Shown here one piece after another: positions 44,801 to 51,687 of a DNA stretch of 64,000 nt (position 1 is its first letter; each line of letters starts with the position of its first letter). A model generated the notes under the pieces. It was not told the DNA's origin. It saw nothing but the letters and a program-made list of their open reading frames with translations, and made no database searches. Origin of the DNA: Azonexus hydrophilus (lineage in GTDB: Bacteria > Pseudomonadota > Gammaproteobacteria > Burkholderiales > Rhodocyclaceae); NCBI RefSeq assembly GCF_001956855.1, contig NZ_MTHD01000002.1:186001-250000 (forward strand), read 5' to 3'. The translations under genes were made by a program, and so were the position numbers.

Positions 44801-45274
44801 ATGAATGCAACCCACGCAAACGTAGACAACGCCGCTTCTAATGTCTTTGTTGATCTTCGCCTTAATCAGATGCGGTTGGTGAGCGAAAATTTCGTAGCGA
44901 TGCCACCACCCTCAGAAGAGGCTGGTAAGCCAGTTCAATTAAAGACAGACACATCAAGTGGATTTTCTGTCGGTCTTGATGATTTGGAGAAACCAACCTC
45001 TTTTACAATTGAGCTTGAGTACAAAGCTGCCTTGTCTATTCCAAACACAGAATCGAAAATTGTTGATTACTCATCAAAGTATTTTGCTGTTTTTGACCTT
45101 GTGAGATCGACTGGCGTTGAGGATTGGACTGCTGTACCTGATGAAACCTTTGAATCTTATTTTGCAGTGGTTCATCAAGCCGCAGTTAGGCGCGCTGAAA
45201 TTACTTTTCATGAGGCTGGACTTAAGGGCGCAGGTTTGCCACGCCCCGCCGCTCTAAATAAGCCCTCAGTTTGA
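44801..45274 (+). CDS. SecB-like chaperone of a toxin-antitoxin-chaperone cassette
   Basis: A 157-residue protein with SecB-like features: a beta-rich first half (FVDLRLNQMRLVSENF, then SFTIELEYKAAL and KYFAVFDLVR), then a long helix with YFAVVHQAAVRRAEITFHEAGL and the short GLPRPAALNKPSV ending, which resembles the AGFPPL...PVNF region of SecB. A toxin, an HTH antitoxin and a SecB-like protein in this order match the toxin-antitoxin-chaperone (TAC) systems known from mycobacterial HigBA-SecB. Assignment rests on motif and context, and a structure prediction would settle it. Confidence 0.6.
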   Translation: MNATHANVDNAASNVFVDLRLNQMRLVSENFVAMPPPSEEAGKPVQLKTDTSSGFSVGLDDLEKPTSFTIELEYKAALSIPNTESKIVDYSSKYFAVFDLVRSTGVEDWTAVPDETFESYFAVVHQAAVRRAEITFHEAGLKGAGLPRPAALNKPSV

Positions 45275-45410
45275 TTTGGCTGCAAAAGCGGGCAAGCGTA
45301 TATCAATCATCCAGTGCCCAGATTCATCGCTCCGGGCGCGCCTTGCTGGATCAAAAAATCAAATTTCCAGTCCTCAGAACTGTCTGAACTGGCGAGCCAT
45401 AGATTCAAGC
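45275..45410. other. Right end of element A with attR
   Basis: No gene is seen. The last 33 bases before the core (about 45367-45399, CCAGTCCTCAGAAC... to GAGCCA) match the same end of element C at about three of four positions, so this is the recombinase arm of attP. The core GAGCCA is at 45394-45399. After it the sequence is the natural flank of tRNA-Asn. Confidence 0.65.
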
Positions 45411-45438
45411 AAAAAGCCCACTTTTGAGTGGGCTTTTT
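45411..45438 (+). terminator. Displaced natural terminator of tRNA-Asn copy 1
   Basis: A 12-bp stem AAAAAGCCCACT/AGTGGGCTTTTT with loop TTTG. Close copies follow the second tRNA-Asn (52974-52999) and the right end of element C (63646-63673), always about 12-20 bases after GAGCCATAGATTCAAG. Confidence 0.8.
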
Positions 45439-45539
45439 GCTGTCTGAAGGTTTTTGCTGCATTTCTGCTGCTTTGCTCAGTTTATTCATACGGCGCTTGT
45501 TGATTATTGCAGTGGCGGCAATCGACCCAAAGCAGAAGT

Positions 45540-45585
45540 AGCCAACTTCTGGAGGCGGACTTTCGAACGTTTGGGTTCAGCGTCA
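45540..45585 (-). repeat. Degenerate attC-like site
   Basis: On the minus strand GAACCCAAAC ... GTTGGCT, about 46 bases, directly at the 3' end of the gene ending at 45583. It resembles the R'' part of the two better sites (GTTTGGG..CGTCA on the plus strand) but lacks a long stem. Weak. Confidence 0.35.
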
Positions 45586-46050
45586 CGCTTGATTCTTAGG
45601 AACACGACCGCCCTCCGCTATATATATACCTAATGAGTCACAAACGTTCTCCACGCGCTTCGCGTTGTGATTATGGATATGCTCGGTGGTACTCGGGCGG
45701 AGAATGCTATTTGAAAGACCGATCAACGAGCTTGAGGCTGCCAATATCTTTTCCTTAGTGGGAAGTCGGAAGATTTTTGCAGTCACGTTGAACAGTGGGA
45801 TTAGATAGAGATGTGCATGCAATTGTGACGATAGCTGGCGAAAATGCCTTGATGTCTCGTTCATTACTTCATCATTGGGCACGCCCGGATTAGCGATTAC
45901 ATTCGCACGCTCAATCATGGAGTGGGAGATTTGCGCGATTGTCTTCTTCAATTCTTGAACTGGGTCTATCACCAACTTCAAAACCAATTGACCAATTACA
46001 AAGGTAATGACGCCGGACAGCACAGTTAGAAATACGGTTGAGTTCATCAA
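45583..46050 (-). CDS. Cassette gene: membrane-anchored hypothetical protein
   Basis: A 155-residue protein. The N-terminus is hydrophobic (STVFLTVLSGVITFVIGQLVLKLVIDPV, about 3-31), a single span, followed by soluble helices (ELKKTIAQISHSMIERANV, HFRQLSSQLHAHLYLIPLF). Very similar short membrane proteins are common as integron gene cassettes and plasmid genes, from memory. Function unknown. Last gene of the cassette array. Confidence 0.6.
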   Translation of the reverse strand: MMNSTVFLTVLSGVITFVIGQLVLKLVIDPVQELKKTIAQISHSMIERANVIANPGVPNDEVMNETSRHFRQLSSQLHAHLYLIPLFNVTAKIFRLPTKEKILAASSSLIGLSNSILRPSTTEHIHNHNAKRVENVCDSLGIYIAEGGRVPKNQA

Positions 46051-46058
46051 AGTCCTCG

Positions 46059-46136
46059 TGACGCCGAGCGTTTGAAATCACCGGCGGTGCGCGGCTTTAT
46101 CGCGCAGCGTCCGGTGGATTGATGGGTTGGGCGTCA
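46059..46136 (-). repeat. attC-like site
   Basis: On the minus strand it runs TGACGCCCAAC ... GCTCGGCGTCA. The R'' core GCCCAAC fits RYYYAAC exactly; the R' core (GCTCGGC) has two mismatches to GTTRRRY. The inner stem pairs CACCGG with CCGGTG and TGCGCG with CGCGCA around a short loop, and the outer TGACGCC pairs with GGCGTCA. The TGA stop of the gene at 46134 lies in the site. Confidence 0.7.
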
Positions 46137-46694
46137 TATGGCTCCAGCAGCGGTTTTGCATGCGCTACAAAAAACATGAACATCGAAGGCGGAAATCGTG
46201 TCTGGCTTGCCCATGCCGGCATTTGTAAAGATGTACAAAACATGCGCGCCAGAGGCCGAGGCTGTGAAGTTAACAGCGTTCGTACTGCGATGCTTAAGCT
46301 TGTTCAGCGCTGCTGCCAAGGTTAGCGGGGCTGGAGATGCACCTAGCAGCAAGGCTCCTGCACCGGGAGAGCACGACTGAAAGAACGCTTTATCGGTTGG
46401 AGTGGCAGGATCGAGTAAATCACCGACGGTTACGTCTAGCGCTACCTTAAACGGGTCGGATGACCATCCAGGCAACTTTGATTTTTCGTCCCGATGGCGG
46501 AGAAGTTCATTCTGAATATGATCAAAAAGTTGAAAGGCTTCTTCGCTCGTAGTAAGCGCGTCGGGAATCTCATTGGAAAGCCAACTGCGACAAAAACCAG
46601 AAGATAAATTACCCACCTGACGAATAGACTCAGGAAGCGATCTAGGTGCAGAATTGGTCGCGGCAACAAGGAACTCGGTATATCGATTAGCCAT
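46134..46694 (-). CDS. Cassette gene: hypothetical protein
   Basis: A 186-residue soluble protein of no family I recognise. The first half is helical (YTEFLVAATNSAPRSLPESIRQVG; EEAFQLFDHIQNELLRHRDEKSKLPGW). The second half is Ala/Leu-rich, then strand-like (NAVNFTASASGAHVLYIFTNAG) with a terminal Cys pair (VFCSAC). Its stop codon is inside the attC-like site. Confidence 0.5.
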   Translation of the reverse strand: MANRYTEFLVAATNSAPRSLPESIRQVGNLSSGFCRSWLSNEIPDALTTSEEAFQLFDHIQNELLRHRDEKSKLPGWSSDPFKVALDVTVGDLLDPATPTDKAFFQSCSPGAGALLLGASPAPLTLAAALNKLKHRSTNAVNFTASASGAHVLYIFTNAGMGKPDTISAFDVHVFCSACKTAAGAI

Positions 46695-46729
46695 ATTTCA
46701 CTAGAGTTTAAGTGCAGATGGTTGAAGGC

Positions 46730-46766
46730 ACCCAACGTTTGACGTGAAGGGACCGAATTGTTAGGA
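46730..46766 (-). repeat. Short attC-like site
   Basis: On the minus strand TCCTAACAATTCGG ... CAAACGTTGGGT. The R' core GTTGGGT fits GTTRRRY and the left TCCTAAC fits RYYYAAC except for the first base; the CAATTC / CAAACG context is like class 1 cassette attC sites. At about 37 bases it is shorter than a normal attC, so it may have lost its middle. Confidence 0.45.
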
Positions 46767-46793
46767 ATGTTTTACCGCCAGAAGGAGTAGCAA

Positions 46794-47651
46794 TTAATTT
46801 GCACGATATGGAGTTCCCGACGGAGTGATCTGCTCGAAGTAGATATCACGATCGATTAGTAGTTGCATACACGATCTCCAAGAAAGCTCTGGTTCTGGCG
46901 CAGGCCCAACTAAAACCTCATCGATACCAATAAACCTTCTTGAGTCAATCCTTGGCATTACCTTCGGAGAAACACTAACTTCAAGATAGGGAATTAAATA
47001 TCGTGCAACGCTTCGATACTTGATTTGACTCGGGTCATCTCGGCTGGTGGTGGAAATTAGTCTCCACTCTTTTTCCTCTGAAAATCCTTGATGCTTCATC
47101 ATGGCAGCAATTATCAAAAAGTCATTTGCTGCTATGACCGCCAACAGATCAATGTCTGGCGCAGTTGTGGATTCATGTAGCTTGTTTGATATGAATTCGT
47201 TAATAAGCTCTTTCTTGAGCGTCTCTTCATATATGCACTTGGCAATAAGATAGCCTTGGCCATTTGCAACATGCGATAACGCACCACCCTTAAATGCTAG
47301 GGCATAGCCACCGTTTCTTGTATAAGCACGCCACTGACTAAGTTGGTCTCTGCTTTCAGAAAAGCTGACCGTGAAGACATGGGTTTGGTTGGTTTTTTGG
47401 AAATGCAGCTCGTTGAATAGCTTTTCAAGAAACTCACGTTCACGATCGGATGCGCCTTTCACCATTGATCTACATACTTCTTGGCATAGCTCTAGTGCAT
47501 GAAGAATTTCTTGGTTGTCGTTCATGTAAAAGGCGTCTGTTGCCCACAACTTGTTGTATTCCACAATGCAACGAAAAGATTCCGTCGATGTGTAGTGATA
47601 AAGCTTCTGCGGCAATGGGGTACTTAAATGGCTGTCAATTTTTTCAGGCAT
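46794..47651 (-). CDS. Cassette gene: DUF2971 protein
   Basis: A 285-residue protein with the DUF2971 signature: LYHYTSTESFRCIVEYNKLWATDAFYMNDNQEILHALE near the start, VFTVSFSESRDQLSQWRAYT in the middle and FSEEKEWRLI later. The family has no firm role but is often seen in defence islands and cassette arrays. It lies between two attC-like sites, in the same direction as the other array genes. Confidence 0.75.
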   Translation of the reverse strand: MPEKIDSHLSTPLPQKLYHYTSTESFRCIVEYNKLWATDAFYMNDNQEILHALELCQEVCRSMVKGASDREREFLEKLFNELHFQKTNQTHVFTVSFSESRDQLSQWRAYTRNGGYALAFKGGALSHVANGQGYLIAKCIYEETLKKELINEFISNKLHESTTAPDIDLLAVIAANDFLIIAAMMKHQGFSEEKEWRLISTTSRDDPSQIKYRSVARYLIPYLEVSVSPKVMPRIDSRRFIGIDEVLVGPAPEPELSWRSCMQLLIDRDIYFEQITPSGTPYRAN

Positions 47652-47673
47652 ATGCGAACTGAGGGAACAAAAT

Positions 47674-47743
47674 TCCTAACGTTTGAATCCACCGGACGCT
47701 GCGCGGCTCTATCGCGCAGCGTCCGGTGGAATGATGTTTGGGC
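47674..47743 (-). repeat. attC-like site with a perfect 17-bp stem
   Basis: On the minus strand GCCCAAAC ... GTTAGGA. The stem starting CCACCGGACGC and ending with its exact complement is perfect over 17 bp around the loop. The flanks (GTTTGAAT on one side, AATGATG on the other) are asymmetric, as attC sites require for strand choice. The middle matches the site at 46059-46136 closely. Confidence 0.75.
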
Positions 47744-47755
47744 CACAGGAGCGAG

Positions 47756-48841
47756 TCATTGGCGGACTCTACGAGCTGAACGACGATTCAGTGCAGCTCT
47801 AAGTCTGTAACGGAGATTTCGCAGCAGCACCTTCATCTTTCCTTCTCGCGGGAATGCTCCCGTAAATGCCATCTTCACGAAATCCGACTCACTTGGTGCG
47901 GGATACCCTGCGCTGAGGCAATGCCCAATTAGCCAGTCGCGATTGTACGAAACGAGCTTGTCGATCGGCTCAGCTACATAGGCCGGCTCCATCTGTTCTC
48001 TCCAAAGAACAGCCAGAGCGGCAATTCTGCGTTGCATGTCGTTGAGGTATGTGGGGTGCGTTGGAGCAATCCGCTCACACAAGTGTTCGACGACGCAATG
48101 TGTGTAGATCAGTAAGTACGGTAATCGACTATAGAGATATGCCCACTGCGTGCACTTTTCATCCCAGCCAGAGAATATGAAGTTGATGTTCAATGGCGTC
48201 GTTCGAATTGCCCTATGTTCAGTGAACAGGTGCATCGCCAGATTGCAGATTCCGTCGAACCCGTCCTCTTCGCTCTTGTTGTAGCGAAGTTGGGCTATGT
48301 ATTCGGCGCTGAATCGACCTTCCTCGCCTAGTTTCTCCAGCACCTGCTGGATACGGCGGGTATGCGCATCAAGACCGCCAGCCTTTTCGCCTCGCAATTT
48401 CAGTGGATCGACGGCTAGCTTCGCTGCGAAGTCGTTGGGATTGACCACAATGGTTTCGAGAAGAAACAGGCTCTCTTGAATTGGCTTGCGCACCAGCATG
48501 TAGGTGACATTTAGCTTGGCCTTACGCGAGGACTCTAGCGCTTCATAAATACAGTGAAGCATGTCAGACAGTATCGCGGGGAATACTGTCGTAGTCAGAA
48601 TAGATGTTCGGTCATTCAACCGTTGGGTCTCTTCGAGCCAATCAAATATATCTTCGGCTTGCTCGAAAGAAACGCGATCTGCCTCATCATTGAAGGTAAT
48701 AGTGGTGCGAAAGAATCCACCTTCTTCTCCAGACTTAAGCAATTGCGCCAGGATGTCGTGCACCACAAAGCAGAGGTCATGCGCCACATCGTAGGTGTCT
48801 GGAAGAAAGCCTCCTCGACTTGTTCGCATGGGAAAACGCAT
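47756..48841 (-). CDS. Cassette gene: large hypothetical protein
   Basis: A 361-residue protein of no family I recognise. It is mostly helical with many Leu/Glu heptads (ILAQLLKSGEEGGFFRTT; AEDIFDWLEETQRLNDRTS; RIQQVLEKLGEEGRFSAEYIAQLRYNK), an aromatic-rich patch (FSGWDEKCTQWAYLYSRLPYLLIYTHCVVEHL) and a very basic C-terminus (LLRNLRYRLRAALNRRSARRVRQ), which suggests nucleic-acid or membrane contact. First gene of the array. Confidence 0.55.
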   Translation of the reverse strand: MRFPMRTSRGGFLPDTYDVAHDLCFVVHDILAQLLKSGEEGGFFRTTITFNDEADRVSFEQAEDIFDWLEETQRLNDRTSILTTTVFPAILSDMLHCIYEALESSRKAKLNVTYMLVRKPIQESLFLLETIVVNPNDFAAKLAVDPLKLRGEKAGGLDAHTRRIQQVLEKLGEEGRFSAEYIAQLRYNKSEEDGFDGICNLAMHLFTEHRAIRTTPLNINFIFSGWDEKCTQWAYLYSRLPYLLIYTHCVVEHLCERIAPTHPTYLNDMQRRIAALAVLWREQMEPAYVAEPIDKLVSYNRDWLIGHCLSAGYPAPSESDFVKMAFTGAFPREGKMKVLLRNLRYRLRAALNRRSARRVRQ

Positions 48842-49091
48842 AGCAGGACTATGTGGCCTAACAGTGTTTACACGGACACTGGGGTCCGTATAACAATTGA
48901 TATTGCTGACACCGGAATTGTTGTCTTAAATCCATAATTTTTAGTCACTTGGGATTTTGGCTGTCAGTATAACAACATCAATATGCCAGACAACTGCATC
49001 GGCGAAACGTCTGCTTAGCGTAAGGGTATCCGTGGGTCTGCTCTTGGCCGATTGCAGACTATTCTCCCCACGAATTTCAGCGCCCTTCACC
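48842..49091. other. Boundary between the cassette cluster and core genes
   Basis: No gene seen. On the minus strand the cassette core GTTAGGC lies at 48862-48856, preceded by a small stem (ACGGAC/GTCCGT), which could be the remains of an attC or attI site. The rest is unremarkable. Confidence 0.35.
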
Positions 49092-49385
49092 CTACCCAAC
49101 AACCCGAAACAACATCAAATCCATCGCCGCCGTCCGCACCGGCACAAGCGCCTGATATTCCGGACTGGTGGCCCAGCGGTCGGCGTCTTCGGCGCTCGGG
49201 AAGCTGAGTTCGACGTAGGCCTCGAACGGGGCGCAGGGCAATTCGTTCCACCAGGTCTTGTCGACCGCACCACGGGCGACGATGCTGCCCCGGTAGCGTT
49301 CTACCGTGGCGCCGACCTGGCTGCGGTAGGTTTCGAAGGCCGCCGGGTCTTTCAGGCGGATCAGGCCGATGATCTTGACGCTCAT
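49092..49385 (-). CDS. DUF1330 family protein
   Basis: A 97-residue ferredoxin-like dimeric barrel protein: KIIGLIRLKDPAAFETYRSQVGATVERYRGSIVARG, then VELSFPSAEDADRWATSPEYQALVPVRTAAMDLMLFRV, which is the DUF1330 pattern. Role unknown. High GC and core-like, so the cassette region ends before it. Confidence 0.85.
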   Translation of the reverse strand: MSVKIIGLIRLKDPAAFETYRSQVGATVERYRGSIVARGAVDKTWWNELPCAPFEAYVELSFPSAEDADRWATSPEYQALVPVRTAAMDLMLFRVVG

Positions 49386-49409
49386 TTTGTCTCCAGTGTG
49401 TATGTGTTT

Positions 49410-49892
49410 TTAGGATGCGCTGCCGCCGACCCAGATGACCAGGCTGCCGAAGCCGGCGAAAGCCAGTGCCGGCAGCAGCCAGTACAGGCCGCTGTAGCTG
49501 GGTTCCAGTTCGATCAGGTAGTGCTCCGGGGCTTGTGGATTGTAGTAGATGCTGCGCGTTTCACCGATCTGGTGGGCGGCGGCCAGGCGTGCGGCGTGGC
49601 TGGTGTCGTCTGCTGCTTCGCCATGCTGCGCGGTGTAGGACTGGCCATTGATTTCATAGCGGTAGCTGAGCAGTGCGCTGTAGCTGATGCGCTGGGTCGG
49701 GCCGTTTTCCTTGTGCATGCGGTCGACGACGTGCTTCATCACCTCGGTGCGTTCCAGCGTGGCGGTGGTCTGCGGCCAGCTGCGGCTGGCCCGGTCGGTG
49801 CGAAGCTTCTTGATCGCCACCGGCACGAAGATCAGGCCGATCAGGATGAAGACAAGGCCGACCAGCAACAGCAGGGGTGACGATGATTCCAT
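49410..49892 (-). CDS. DUF3592 membrane protein, first of two
   Basis: A 160-residue protein with a span at about 7-28 (LLLLVGLVFILIGLIFVPVAI) and another at about 133-155. Between them lies the DUF3592 beta domain (ATLERTEVMKHVV ... YSALLSYRYEINGQSYTAQHG ... SIYYNPQAPEHYLIE). It is followed upstream on the same strand by a second, diverged DUF3592 gene 12 bases away, and then by a periplasmic protein gene, so the three are an operon. Confidence 0.8.
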   Translation of the reverse strand: MESSSPLLLLVGLVFILIGLIFVPVAIKKLRTDRASRSWPQTTATLERTEVMKHVVDRMHKENGPTQRISYSALLSYRYEINGQSYTAQHGEAADDTSHAARLAAAHQIGETRSIYYNPQAPEHYLIELEPSYSGLYWLLPALAFAGFGSLVIWVGGSAS

Positions 49893-49904
49893 GCGGGCGC
49901 GCTT

Positions 49905-50396
49905 TCAGTAGCTGTCCAGGTTGAGGAAGTCCTGCACATTGGCGAGCAGGCCGAAGATCATGCTGTTGAAGATCAGCAGGCCGATCACGGTGCCGATCAC
50001 GGCTGCCGGCCCGGGCGGTGCATCGAGTGTCTGTGCCGGATCGGCCGGGTTGTAGAGGAAGGAAATTCTTGCTTCGGCCTTGATGGCGTCGGCTTCCTGC
50101 TGGGTGGCAACCTGCTGTACCGTCTGCTTCTGATAATCACGCCCGGCAACCTGGTAGCGGTAGTCGAAAACTGCTTCGTAATACTCCTGGCGCGAGGTCG
50201 GGCTGCCTTCCCGTTCGTAGGCGACCCGCACCAGTTGCACCTTGTCGGCCTGAACGGTCAGCCGCGGCCAGCGTCTGGCCTGGGTGTATTGCTGCCAGCG
50301 GTCAAACAGCCGGCGCAACAGGAAAACGTCGACCGCAACCAGGATGGCGACGATGATCCACAGCACCGGGTGCATTTCATCAAAAGCCGGGATCAT
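49905..50396 (-). CDS. DUF3592 membrane protein, second of two
   Basis: A 163-residue protein with spans at about 9-28 (VLWIIVAILVAVDVFLLRRL) and about 131-152. The core reads WPRLTVQADKVQLVRVAYEREG ... YEAVFDYRYQVAGRDYQKQTVQQVA ... ISFLYNPADPAQTLDAPPG, the same pattern as the neighbour, so the pair likely arose by duplication. Its start overlaps the end of the next upstream gene (50393). Confidence 0.78.
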   Translation of the reverse strand: MIPAFDEMHPVLWIIVAILVAVDVFLLRRLFDRWQQYTQARRWPRLTVQADKVQLVRVAYEREGSPTSRQEYYEAVFDYRYQVAGRDYQKQTVQQVATQQEADAIKAEARISFLYNPADPAQTLDAPPGPAAVIGTVIGLLIFNSMIFGLLANVQDFLNLDSY

Positions 50397-51538
50397 GGCT
50401 TGCTCCCTTGCAGGAATGCGGACCGCAGGCGGTCGACTTCGTCGCGCAGGGCGGCAATTTCCGCGCTGCCCGGCGGTGGTGACTGATCTGCCGTACAGGC
50501 CGGGTTGCTGGCGCGGAAGGCGTCCCAGACGCGGGTGGCGAGCGTGCTGCTTTCGACGAAGCGGGCCAGCGTACCGTCGTCGTTCCAGTGGATTTCGGTG
50601 GTCGGTTCACTGGCGGCGGGTTCTTCGCAGGTGCTGGTGTGCAGCCCGTGGCCGGAACGCTTCAATTTAACCAACTGGCCGTCGGCAAACCAGGCATCAA
50701 GGTTGCGCATGTAGCGGCAACCATCGCTGCCCTGGCGCTCGGCATGCAGGCTCAAGGATTCGAGCGTCTTGCCATCGACACGCAGTTGTACCAGTTGCTG
50801 GTCAACGAGCTGCCAGCCGGTCAGCGGCGCGGGGTAGGGGGGCGTCAGCATGAAGCGGCGGGCACCGGCCGGTATTTTCTGGCCGCTGCTGCCGAAATCG
50901 ATGCTGCCGAACAGGCGCAGCAGGCGCGGTTCCTGCCGGAAGCGATACTGCCCCTTGCCCAGCGCCTGGATGTCGTCGTGGCAGGACAGCGGCACCGGCA
51001 CATGCTCGCCCGGCGCGTCGTCCCAGCGATAGCGCAGGCGCAGCCCGAGATCGAAGGCGGAATTCCTGCTCAGGAGTGCCTGCTCATGCGCGCCCTGGCG
51101 CGCCACGGGGTTGGCCAGCCAGACCTCCATATCCGGCTGCGGCCGACCCGGCGCCGGTGCAATGGGTACCGCCAGTCGCAGCGCATTCAGCCGGTAACTG
51201 GCATGGGCGGGATGCGTGTCGTCTATACGCACACGCAAGCTGCGCCCCTGGCGTTCGATCTGCGTGCCTTGCCGGGTCGTGATCTGGCCAATGGCAAACA
51301 GCTTGCTGCCGATGGGCATGATCTTCTCGCGGCGCGCCGTCTCGCCCGCGATCAGCCGGGTTGGCTGATAGTGCGCTTCGATGTACAACCGGGGGCTGGC
51401 CAGCAGGGCATTCAACTCGGCCTGGCTCAACTGTCCGGCGACATGCAGCACCTCAAGTTCCACGCTCAGCGTGCGCGCCGATATCGGCCCGGAAAAGCCC
51501 AGCAGGATCAGCACGGAGGTCAGGAAACGCGGGAGCAT
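50393..51538 (-). CDS. Secreted periplasmic protein of unknown function
   Basis: A 381-residue protein with a signal peptide (LPRFLTSVLILLGFSGPISA, cleavage after SARTLS-like site near 22). The mature part is beta-rich, has no membrane span and carries four or five Cys (SCHDD, DGCRYM, HTSTCEEPA, NPACTADQ), which could form disulfides. The C-terminus is a short coiled coil (AEIAALRDEVDRLRSAFLQ). No family recognised. It heads the operon with the DUF3592 pair. Confidence 0.7.
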   Translation of the reverse strand: MLPRFLTSVLILLGFSGPISARTLSVELEVLHVAGQLSQAELNALLASPRLYIEAHYQPTRLIAGETARREKIMPIGSKLFAIGQITTRQGTQIERQGRSLRVRIDDTHPAHASYRLNALRLAVPIAPAPGRPQPDMEVWLANPVARQGAHEQALLSRNSAFDLGLRLRYRWDDAPGEHVPVPLSCHDDIQALGKGQYRFRQEPRLLRLFGSIDFGSSGQKIPAGARRFMLTPPYPAPLTGWQLVDQQLVQLRVDGKTLESLSLHAERQGSDGCRYMRNLDAWFADGQLVKLKRSGHGLHTSTCEEPAASEPTTEIHWNDDGTLARFVESSTLATRVWDAFRASNPACTADQSPPPGSAEIAALRDEVDRLRSAFLQGSKP

Positions 51539-51687
51539 GGGCGTCGGGATCTGGGGTGGTCCGGTATCCGAAGGATAGTCCCGAGCCTGGATTTTGTCAG
51601 GGGAATTCCCCGGCGTAATGATGGCCCGGGGCCTTGTGCGCTACCATGAACCCTGGCTGCTGTTGGCGTGGCCACTCGGGGAGGGGC

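Larger units (their letters stand above)
39897..45399. mobile_element. Integrative element A (serine recombinase, tRNA-Asn site)
   Basis: About 5.45 kb inserted at the 3' end of tRNA-Asn copy 1. The left junction is the tRNA CCA end followed by ACCGAATAC; the right junction is GGC-GAGCCA followed by TAGATTCAAG, which also follows the intact second tRNA-Asn. The shared core is GAGCCA. Order from left: serine recombinase, palindrome, two tiny genes, Rep, RHH protein (all minus), hairpin and 29-bp box, then three plus-strand cargo genes. No relaxase, coat or conjugation gene is present, so transfer must depend on other elements. The half up to rep is nearly identical to element C. Confidence 0.85.
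45540..48870 (-). mobile_element. Cluster of attC-like sites without integrase (CALIN-type cassette array)
   Basis: Four genes in the same direction (all minus) are each followed at their 3' end by an attC-like site. Two sites (46059-46136 and 47674-47743) have near-identical palindromes; two others (45540-45585 and 46730-46766) are short or degenerate. A GTTAGGC core lies just upstream of the first gene (48856-48862). Genes overlap their sites with the stop codon inside the R'' side, as in real cassettes. No tyrosine recombinase of the IntI type is present from 39,800 to 52,900. Gene content is unusual and less GC-rich than the core. Confidence 0.7.

Noticed and set aside
39897-45399. Element A as a filamentous prophage
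   Set aside because: The Rep family occurs in such phages, but no coat, zot-like or other virion gene is present.
48856-48905. A complete attI site at the head of the cassette cluster
   Set aside because: Only the GTTAGGC core and a short stem are visible; no integrase gene or further attI features, so attI cannot be claimed.
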